DNA from: an uncultured Prevotella sp.
GTDB lineage: Bacteria > Bacteroidota > Bacteroidia > Bacteroidales > Bacteroidaceae
DNA length: 28,925 nt
Reading direction: 5' to 3'
Assembly: GCA_900557405.1 (NCBI GenBank)
Contig: USSF01000027.1
Coordinates: forward strand, 1-28,925
Of this stretch, positions 22,775 through 28,925 are shown piece by piece (the first letter of the stretch is position 1; the number at the start of each line of letters is the position of its first letter). Below the pieces are notes generated by a model. The model searched no databases, had not been told where the DNA came from, and was given only the letters and a program-made list of their open reading frames with translations. The position numbers and the translations under genes are program-made.

Positions 22775-23350
22775 TTATTTGTCAAGGAATCCCTTGATGT
22801 CAGTGTATGCCTCCTGCTTGGCTGTTTCCAGATCGTCGTTGACTACCACAAGGTCAAACTTGGGGGCGAACGAAAGTTCGAACTCAGCCCTGCGGATGCG
22901 GTCTTCGATAACCTCGGGCGCATCCGTGCCTCTGCCGTTGAGCCTCTGGCGCAGCGCCTCTACAGACGGCGGCTGGATGAATACGCTGAGCGCCTTCCCG
23001 CCGTATATCTTCTTAATGTTGCAACCGCCTTTCACGTCAACGTCGAGCACCACGTTCTCGCCCGCCGCCAACTGTTTCTCCACCTGCGCCTTCAGGGTGC
23101 CGTAGAAGCGGTCGGCGTATACCTCCTCATACTCCAGGAACTCGTCGTTGGCTATGCGCTGACGGAATTCCTCGGGCGTTACGAAGAAGTATTCCACTCC
23201 GTTCTGCTCTGTGCCTCTCGGCTTGCGGCTCGTGCATGAGATGCTGAAGCGCAGGTTCAGTTCTTCGTGTTCCTGCATCAGCCAGTTTATTATAGTGCTT
23301 TTTCCGCTTCCGCTGGGGGCGGAGAATATGATAACCTTTCCTTGCTTCAT
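22775..23350 (-). CDS. gmk: Guanylate kinase
   Basis: 191 residues, the normal Gmk length. P-loop SAPSGSGKST at about 9-18, then the GMP-binding region RFSISCTSRKPRGTEQNGVEYFFVTPEEF with the conserved S-x-T-T/S-R-x-P-R pattern, and YGTLKAQVEKQL followed by VVLDVDVKGGCNIKK. It phosphorylates GMP to GDP with ATP in the cytoplasm. It stands between yicC and nadD; the yicC-gmk pairing is widespread in bacteria. Gaps are 49 bases to yicC and 9 bases to the NadD fusion. Confidence 0.97.
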   Translation of the reverse strand: MKQGKVIIFSAPSGSGKSTIINWLMQEHEELNLRFSISCTSRKPRGTEQNGVEYFFVTPEEFRQRIANDEFLEYEEVYADRFYGTLKAQVEKQLAAGENVVLDVDVKGGCNIKKIYGGKALSVFIQPPSVEALRQRLNGRGTDAPEVIEDRIRRAEFELSFAPKFDLVVVNDDLETAKQEAYTDIKGFLDK

Positions 23351-23399
23351 TGGTTAATGTGGGTTATGGATGAATGGGTTATATTGACTTTACCGCCGT

Positions 23400-24275
23400 T
23401 TAAAGGGCATTGAGCACCTGCTCCTTTATCTGCTCCAGTTCGTCCTTCATCTTCACCACGATGTTCTGCATCTCGGCATTGTTGCTCTTGCTGCCGGTGG
23501 TGTTGATTTCGCGTCCCATCTCCTGGGCGATGAAGCCGAGCTTCTTGCCCACGCCCTGCGTCTCGTCCATCGTCTCGCGGAAATACTTCAGGTGGTTGGC
23601 GAGACGCTGCTTCTCCTCGCTGATGTCGAGCTTCTCGATATAATAGATGAGCTCCTGCTCCAGACGGTTCTTGTCGTATTCCACCTCCGGAATGCTCTTC
23701 AGTCCGTCCACGATGCGCTGGCGTATCTTCTCCACGCGCGATTTCTCGTATGGTTCGATGCTTTCGAGCAGGGCGGTGATATTGTCAATCTTCTCGTTGA
23801 ATTTCTTCTGCAATGCGGCTCCCTCCTGCATGCGGAAGGCGTTGAGGCTGTCCAGTGCGGTGTTTACGGCCTCTGTTGCGGCAGCCCACTCCTCGTCGGT
23901 CAGGGTCTCCGTCTCGGTCCTTGTCAATACGTCGGGCATGCGCATCAGTGTGGAGAACCAGTCTTGCGGCTCGGGGATATTGTTCTTCTCGGCGATGTCC
24001 TTCAGCTGCTTGTAGTAGTTTGCCACGAGTGGTCCGTTCACGGGCGTAGCGTCCACCACGGTGTCCTTCTCAATCCAGATGCTGAAGTCCACCTTGCCGC
24101 GTGTCAGCGCCTGCGACACCATCTGCCTTATCTGCATCTCCTTCTCCCTGTAGATGGGGGCGATGCGTGTTGAGAGGTCGAGTGTCTTGCTGTTGAGCGA
24201 CTTCACCTCGACGTTGATTTTCTTTTCTCCAAATTCCACCACGGCCTTGCCGTAGCCTGTCATTGACTGTATCAT
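23400..24275 (-). CDS. yicC: YicC/YloC family endoribonuclease
   Basis: 291 residues with the standard start MIQSMTGYGKAVVEFGEKKINVEVKSLNSKTLDLSTRIAP (the YicC N-terminal domain) and the C-terminal domain from about 205 (DKNRLEQELIYYIEKLDISEEKQRLANHLKYFRETMDETQGVGKKLGFIAQEMGREINTTGSKSNNAEMQ). Members of this family are reported to be endoribonucleases and to influence sRNA decay in E. coli. It is cytoplasmic. It is the first gene of the operon that continues with gmk and the NadD fusion. Confidence 0.95.
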   Translation of the reverse strand: MIQSMTGYGKAVVEFGEKKINVEVKSLNSKTLDLSTRIAPIYREKEMQIRQMVSQALTRGKVDFSIWIEKDTVVDATPVNGPLVANYYKQLKDIAEKNNIPEPQDWFSTLMRMPDVLTRTETETLTDEEWAAATEAVNTALDSLNAFRMQEGAALQKKFNEKIDNITALLESIEPYEKSRVEKIRQRIVDGLKSIPEVEYDKNRLEQELIYYIEKLDISEEKQRLANHLKYFRETMDETQGVGKKLGFIAQEMGREINTTGSKSNNAEMQNIVVKMKDELEQIKEQVLNAL

Positions 24276-24301
24276 TATATTCTGTTTTTATCTTCTGAAT
24301 G

Positions 24302-24309
24302 CAAAATTA
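24302..24309 (-). promoter_or_regulatory. Candidate -7 box for the yicC-gmk-nadD operon
   Basis: On the minus strand 24309-24302 reads TAATTTTG, fitting TAnnTTTG, 26 bases before the yicC ATG. No TTG was found at the expected -33 position, so this rests on the -7 box. The gap between yicC and kdsD (24276-24406) also contains two near-copies of GGAGTCTGCAT (about 24358-24388), which I could not assign. Confidence 0.4.
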
Positions 24310-24406
24310 CGAAAATCTTACGAGAAAACTCCCTTTTCCTCTTCTATATATTAAGCGGAGTCCTGCATAAATGTATTATGGGAGTCTGCATGGCTGCATA
24401 ATGGAA

Positions 24407-25354
24407 TCAGATCATTGTGCGGAACGAATCCACCACTCCCAGCAGATGCTTCTCTTCGTCGACCACCAATACGCAGTGGATCTTGTTCCTGTGCATGATG
24501 TCCTCGATTTCCGTAACCTTCGTTTCGGGCGAAACCATCTTCGGCGTGCGCGTCATTATGTCTTCCATCTTGAGCTGGAAGAACTTGTCCTGCGAACTCT
24601 CCATCGCGCGGCGGATGTCGCCGTCGGTGATGATGCCCGCAACCTGGTCGTTGACCGTTGCCACACACAGTCCGAGCCTTCCGTTGCTCACGTGTATGAC
24701 TGCCTCGCCGAGCTTCGTCTCGGGGGATATCACCGGCAGGTCCTCCGTGCGCATCACGTCTTTTGCCCTCGTCAGCAGTCGCTTGCCGAGCGTTCCGCCC
24801 GGATGATACTGCGCGAAGTCGGTGGCCTTGAAGTTCCTTGCCACCATCAAGGCGCAAGCCAGTGCGTCGCCCAGTGCAAGGGCTGCCGTGGTGGACGATG
24901 TGGGGGCGAGTCCGAGCGGACATGCCTCACGGCTTACGGCGGAGTTGAGATGCGCCGTGGCGTATTTGGCGAGCAGCGAGTCCGGGTTGCCGCTCATGCC
25001 GATTACGGGGATGTTGTGCTCCATCATGTAAGGCATGAAGCGGAGCAGCTCGTCGGTCTGTCCGGAATTGGAGAGGGCGAGAATCACGTCGTTCTGCTGT
25101 ATCACGCCCAGGTCGCCGTGGAAGGCGTCGAGCGGATTGATGAAGAAGCTCGGTGTGCCTGTGGATGAGAGCGTTGCGGCTATCTTCGCTCCGATGTGTC
25201 CGCTTTTGCCTACTCCGGTCACTATCAGTTTTCCTTTGCAGTTGAGGATTATCTCCACTGCCTTGTTGAAATCGTCATTGATGTTCGGGATGAGCTCAAG
25301 CAGTGCCTGCGACTCGTCCTGGATGCATTTTATTGCGGTTGCCTTGTAATTCAT
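24407..25354 (-). CDS. kdsD: Arabinose-5-phosphate isomerase, KpsF/GutQ family
   Basis: A 315-residue SIS + CBS protein. The SIS sugar-isomerase domain (about 30-180) has KLIVTGVGKSGHIGAKIAATLSSTGTPSFFINPLDAFHGDLGVI and ALSNSGQTDELLRFMPY, with SREACPLGLAPTSSTTAALALGDALACALM. Two CBS domains follow (about 200-260 and 268-315), with AGIITDGDIRRAME in the first. It converts D-ribulose-5-phosphate to D-arabinose-5-phosphate, the first committed step to Kdo. The product is used by KdsA, encoded immediately upstream (82-base gap) on the same strand. Confidence 0.94.
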   Translation of the reverse strand: MNYKATAIKCIQDESQALLELIPNINDDFNKAVEIILNCKGKLIVTGVGKSGHIGAKIAATLSSTGTPSFFINPLDAFHGDLGVIQQNDVILALSNSGQTDELLRFMPYMMEHNIPVIGMSGNPDSLLAKYATAHLNSAVSREACPLGLAPTSSTTAALALGDALACALMVARNFKATDFAQYHPGGTLGKRLLTRAKDVMRTEDLPVISPETKLGEAVIHVSNGRLGLCVATVNDQVAGIITDGDIRRAMESSQDKFFQLKMEDIMTRTPKMVSPETKVTEIEDIMHRNKIHCVLVVDEEKHLLGVVDSFRTMI

Positions 25355-25436
25355 AATCTTATTATTAAGGAAGGTGATATTTTGCGGCAGACTGTCTTCT
25401 TGCCATAGCTGCCTGTTGATGTCATAAAAGCCCGTT

Positions 25437-26244
<808 letters not shown>

Positions 26245-26253
26245 CTATAATAG

Positions 26254-26289
26254 AAAAAATCACGTTGCGCGGAGGGCGAAACGTGATTT
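26254..26289 (-). terminator. Leftward terminator upstream of kdsA
   Basis: AAATCACGTT (26257-26266) pairs perfectly with AACGTGATTT (26280-26289); on the minus strand the stem runs into a T-tract (26259-26254). It lies just upstream of the kdsA promoter, between divergent genes, where no leftward gene now ends. It could insulate kdsA from transcripts coming from the DUF5723 gene, or be left from an earlier arrangement. Confidence 0.65.
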
Positions 26290-26556
26290 CTTCTGTTCTG
26301 GCAGACAATGTACTGGTGCATTGGGGATTTACGTTGAATGTCTTGCCTTTGGCATTAGTGTGTTTACCGGCAATAATTGCCGGGAAAATAACAAAATCGG
26401 GCAATTTCCCTTTATTTAACCACATAATTGAGTGGGATATTAGGGAAAAACTATAAATTTGCATCATAATACAATTTGTAAACAGAGGAAGAGCGGAAAC
26501 TCAACAGGACGAAAGTTGATGTCTCCGAATTATTGAAACCTACATTATTATAATAT
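26290..26556. other. Intergenic region ahead of the DUF3791-like genes
   Basis: A/T-rich DNA with a -7-like box TAAATTTG at 26454-26461 on the plus strand, 95 bases before the first small gene; a TTG at 26428-26430 is 23 bases upstream, longer than ideal. A short open frame (26265-26456) overlaps the terminator and looks non-coding. Confidence 0.4.
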
Positions 26557-26805
26557 ATGGAAGATAGAGAACAGTTACTGAAAGGTTCACCAGAGTTCGA
26601 CCGTCTCGCCTTTACGGTGTTAGCTATCGAGGCTTCTGCACAAAAAATGGGTGTGTCACCATCTGAAATGAGAAGGCGGTTAGATAAGGTGGGGTTAATT
26701 AAAAACCTCATACAGGATTGCTATGACACTTTGCATACCGAGAGCCGTGAAGCTGTAGCAAACGAAGTGATCGAGGCACTTAAAAATTGGGAAAGAGAAG
26801 AATAA
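26557..26805 (+). CDS. Small DUF3791-like protein
   Basis: 82 residues, soluble and helical: EFDRLAFTVLAIEASAQKMGVSPSEMRRRLDKVGLIKNLIQDCYDTLHTESREAVANEVIEAL. The pattern (a hydrophobic helix, a helix with S-P-S-E-M, then G-L-I-x-x-L-I-x-x-C-Y-D-x-L-H-T-E) resembles the DUF3791 family. In Bacteroidales such small proteins often flank a DUF3990 (ADP-ribosyltransferase-like) gene in toxin-antitoxin-like modules; here no DUF3990 gene is present. The stop overlaps an ATG (TAATG, 26803-26807) that opens only a 27-codon frame, so a coupled third gene may once have been present. The DNA is more A/T-rich than the flanking genes. Confidence 0.65.
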   Translation: MEDREQLLKGSPEFDRLAFTVLAIEASAQKMGVSPSEMRRRLDKVGLIKNLIQDCYDTLHTESREAVANEVIEALKNWEREE

Positions 26806-26832
26806 TGGAAAAGCAAACGAAAGGATATAGTT

Positions 26833-27039
26833 ATGTTAGACTTCTTGTTATGGAACAAAATAGCTCGTATCATAGCACAGTTGGCTGATACGCTGCATAT
26901 ATCAACAGACCGAGCCTTACAGATATTCTATGACTCGGATGTCTGTCAAATGCTTCACGACAAAGAACTCGGGTTGCATCTGATGAGTGACACATATATT
27001 GTTAACGACTTGGTAGCGGAACTGAGGAATAAGCAATAG
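26833..27039 (+). CDS. Second small DUF3791-like protein
   Basis: 68 residues: MLDFLLWNKIARIIAQLADTLHISTDRALQIFYDSDVCQMLHDKELGLHLMSDTYIVNDLVAELRNKQ. The layout (helix, I-S-T-D-R-A-L, F-Y-x-S-x-x-x-x-x-L-H-D, G-L-H-L-M-S-D-x-Y-I-V-x-D-L) again resembles DUF3791. It starts 27 bases after the previous gene and ends 6 bases before the RhuM-like gene, so the three read as one transcript. The function is unknown; an antitoxin-like role is only an inference from the company such genes keep. Confidence 0.65.
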   Translation: MLDFLLWNKIARIIAQLADTLHISTDRALQIFYDSDVCQMLHDKELGLHLMSDTYIVNDLVAELRNKQ

Positions 27040-27045
27040 AAAAAT

Positions 27046-27405
27046 ATGGATAAAGGGCAATTTTTATTATATCAAACTCCTGACGGCGATTCACAGATAG
27101 AGGTGAAACTGCAAAACGATACTGTCTGGCTCTCACTTGACCAGATGGCAGAATTGTTTCAGCGTAATAAGTCCACTATCTCACGACATATAAAGAATGT
27201 GTTGGAGGATGGAGAACTGGAAGCAGATTCAGTTATTGCAAATTTTGCAACAACTGCCACAGATGGTAAGAAATACTCTGTCGCTTATTATAACCTCGAC
27301 ATGATTATCAGCGTAGGTTATCGTGTACATTCCAATCGTGGTGTTCTGTTCCGTATATGGGCAACCAAGGTGTTGAAGGAGTATAATCTTAAACATGAAA
27401 AATAG
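27046..27405 (+). pseudogene. RhuM family protein, truncated after the N-terminal domain
   Basis: 119 residues matching the start of RhuM-family proteins, which are normally more than 300 residues: FLLYQTPDGDSQIEVKLQNDTVWLSLDQMAELFQRNKSTISRHIKNVLEDGEL, a helix-turn-helix-like segment, then ATTATDGKKYSVAYYNLDMIISVGYRVHSNRGVLFRIWATKVLKEY. The usual continuation after VLKEY is missing; NLKHEK and a stop follow. The stop (27403-27405) is part of the left arm of the terminator of the neighbouring minus-strand gene, so the gene appears to have been cut by a deletion or insertion that joined it to that hairpin. The N-terminal domain is intact and might still be made. Confidence 0.8.
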
Positions 27406-27439
27406 GAGATAAACACCTATGATTAGTGTTTACCTCCTA
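27398..27439 (-). terminator. Terminator of the DUF5723 gene
   Basis: TAGGAGATAAACAC (27403-27416) and GTGTTTACCTCCTA (27426-27439) pair at 13 of 14 positions. On the minus strand the stem is followed by five T (27402-27398), 23 bases past the DUF5723 stop. It can also fold on the plus strand and would stop the RhuM-like transcript. Confidence 0.8.
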
Positions 27440-27461
27440 CTCGATTTCTTGTGTATTTGGA

Positions 27462-28871
27462 TTACCATGTGATACTCATACCCATTGCGATGTTGGCGTT
27501 GGAGCTGAGAGGGATGAACTCCTTGCTGGTCTTGCCCAGTATGTGGTCCATGCCGATGAAGAAGTTGTAGCCCCTCGGATGGATGTTCAACACGTAGCCC
27601 ATGCTTGCCGTGAAGCTGTTCACGGCGAAGCTCATGCCTCCGTCGAGCCATTTCAGCGGCTTCCAGTTGGCGCTCAGTCTGCCCTCGGTCCACGAGAAGT
27701 CGCCGTTGATGCGTGTGGTGCTGATGAATCCGAAGGTCATCTTGCGGTAGACCGGCAGTGTGTATTCGCATCCGGCGGTGACTGTGGCGCCGATGCCTGT
27801 CGTCCTGCCCTTTGAATGTTCCTTGTCCTCCTGCAGGTTTATGAAGTCTGTAATCTGGTCGGAGTATTTGTCCATCTGGTCATCGATGGGATTGTTGCCG
27901 TCGCTCTTCACCGAGGTGTCCTTGAAGCCGGCGAACTCGAAGCTCTTCTGCTTGTTCACCGCCCTTGCGTTGTCGCTCCAGTTGATGAATCCCAGGTCGA
28001 GCAGAGAGGCGCTCACCGTCCAGTCATCGTTGATCTTGTAGATACCTCCCAGGTCTACAGCCATACCGAAACCTCCGAGTCCGCCGCCGTCAATGTCGAT
28101 GTCGTCCACCTTCTCATACTGTCCTGCTCCGGCAGCCTCGTAGTCCTTCATAGCCGTTTCGTATTTGAATCCCTTCATCGAAACGTCCGCCTGTGCGTCT
28201 CCCGTAATGGTCCATTTCTCCGGAGCAGAGAGGTCTGCCTTCACGTCCTTGAACTTGAAGTCGGCGCGTGCCACTCCGAAGAGAAACTTCAGCTTGGCTC
28301 CCACGCGCAGCTTCTCGTTTATCTGGTGCGAGTGGCCCAGTGCGAATTCGGCATAAGCCTGCGCCTTGGCGCTGATGTCGCCGATGTCATAGGATTTGTT
28401 TCCCGTGTTGCGGGCGAATGCGAAGAGATTGTACGGCAGACTCATGCCGAACGAGGTCTTGGCGTTCAGTTCGATGGTGTTGTATCCGCCGAAGCCCTTG
28501 AAGCCTGCCGAGAGAATCGTCAGGTCCACGTCGCCCAGCACTCTGTTGTTGCCCGATGCAAAACCGTCGAGCGCCTTGGAGTCAGAGATATACGGGTTCA
28601 TGAAGGTTGTCATCTTCTTGTCGCTGTCTGTTCCGTAGCGCGGGTTCTTCATTATCACGTCTTCGTATCCGAAGTTGCCGTGCATGCTCACGTTCACGTT
28701 GCCCAGGGCAGGAACCGTAAAATATCCCTGGTCGTTGCCGTATGCCGGGTTCATGGTGTGGCGGAAGGCAAACTGGTCTGTGAAGTAAGCCGAATTGAGA
28801 GTCTGCGCCATTGCTGTGCCGCCCGCCATGAGCATTGCGGCGGCAATGATATGTCTGTTATATATTTTCAT
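27462..28871 (-). CDS. DUF5723-type outer-membrane beta-barrel protein
   Basis: 469 residues with a cleavable signal peptide (MKIYNRHIIAAAMLMAGGTAMAQ, cut after AMA or AQ). The mature part begins LNSAYFTDQFAFRHTMNPAYGNDQGYFTVPALGNVNVSMHGNFGYEDV, a pattern I associate with DUF5723 proteins of Bacteroidales. Alternating beta-strand segments continue throughout and the chain ends in an aromatic residue (AMGMSITW), as outer-membrane barrels do. A region of about 230-290 (DYEAAGAGQYEKVDDIDIDGGGLGGFGM) is a loop with acidic and glycine runs. It is probably an outer-membrane protein of unknown function; other barrel families such as PorV/PorP-like are possible. It is transcribed alone; its promoter would be at or beyond the right edge, where I see no clear TAnnTTTG. 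Confidence 0.75.
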   Translation of the reverse strand: MKIYNRHIIAAAMLMAGGTAMAQTLNSAYFTDQFAFRHTMNPAYGNDQGYFTVPALGNVNVSMHGNFGYEDVIMKNPRYGTDSDKKMTTFMNPYISDSKALDGFASGNNRVLGDVDLTILSAGFKGFGGYNTIELNAKTSFGMSLPYNLFAFARNTGNKSYDIGDISAKAQAYAEFALGHSHQINEKLRVGAKLKFLFGVARADFKFKDVKADLSAPEKWTITGDAQADVSMKGFKYETAMKDYEAAGAGQYEKVDDIDIDGGGLGGFGMAVDLGGIYKINDDWTVSASLLDLGFINWSDNARAVNKQKSFEFAGFKDTSVKSDGNNPIDDQMDKYSDQITDFINLQEDKEHSKGRTTGIGATVTAGCEYTLPVYRKMTFGFISTTRINGDFSWTEGRLSANWKPLKWLDGGMSFAVNSFTASMGYVLNIHPRGYNFFIGMDHILGKTSKEFIPLSSNANIAMGMSITW

Positions 28872-28925
28872 AATAGCTTTACTCTAATTAAACAAGTTTC
28901 TCTCGTTATTTTTCGAGTTATTTTT

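Noticed and set aside
26265..26456. 63-codon open frame upstream of the DUF3791-like genes
   Set aside because: Overlaps a terminator hairpin and has no start signal; weakly hydrophobic with no recognised family.

Overview
The window looks like a chromosomal segment from a Bacteroidales bacterium, most likely a Prevotella-type organism (family Prevotellaceae). The evidence is a purH-mreB-mreC-mreD-mrdA-rodA cluster, a NigD-like lipoprotein, an ECF sigma factor paired with a membrane-anchored beta-barrel-like protein, a DUF5723 outer-membrane protein, Kdo (LPS) genes, a large secreted multi-domain protein with a Prevotella-like C-terminal tail, and promoters of the Bacteroidetes type (TTG, about 19 bases, TAnnTTTG) instead of -35/-10 boxes. 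No rRNA, tRNA, CRISPR array or complete insertion sequence was seen. All calls come from reading the sequence; no database search was run.

Layout. (1) 1-3984, minus strand: a 985-residue secreted surface protein and a cytidylate-kinase-like protein. (2) 4490-10997, plus strand: a stand-alone IMP cyclohydrolase (the AICAR transformylase half of PurH is absent), then mreB, mreC, mreD, mrdA (PBP2) and rodA, the rod-shape elongation machine. A long A/T-rich inverted repeat separates mreB from mreC. (3) 11026-12144, minus strand: a membrane-bound AraC-type regulator, convergent with rodA. (4) 12545-14819, plus strand: two GT-B-type glycosyltransferases. (5) 14820-16356: about 1.5 kb without a credible gene. 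It holds three diverged copies of a structured repeat (two direct, one inverted), a further direct repeat pair, a CCCTCAC-rich element also found at the left edge of the window, a strong leftward terminator, and a 22-bp tandem array with palindromic cores. (6) 16357-19030, plus strand: NigD-like lipoprotein, ECF sigma factor, and a membrane-anchored anti-sigma-like protein with an outer-membrane beta-barrel-like C-terminus. (7) 24275-19172, minus strand: a probable operon yicC - gmk - nadD/glycosyltransferase fusion - YhcH-family protein - M18 aminopeptidase. (8) 26189-24407, minus strand: kdsA and kdsD for Kdo synthesis. (9) 26557-27405, plus strand: an A/T-rich accessory patch with two small DUF3791-like genes and a truncated RhuM-family gene. 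(10) 28871-27462, minus strand: a DUF5723-type outer-membrane protein.

How the genes work together. Most of the window serves the cell envelope: elongation-specific peptidoglycan synthesis (Mre/PBP2/RodA), sugar transfer (three glycosyltransferase domains), Kdo for lipid A-core, and surface or outer-membrane proteins. The most unusual items are the structured repeat locus at 14844-15925 with apparent compensatory changes between copies, the palindromic 22-bp array at 16019-16124 in front of the sigma-factor operon, the NadD-glycosyltransferase fusion, and the remnant toxin-antitoxin-like patch whose last gene runs into its neighbour's terminator.
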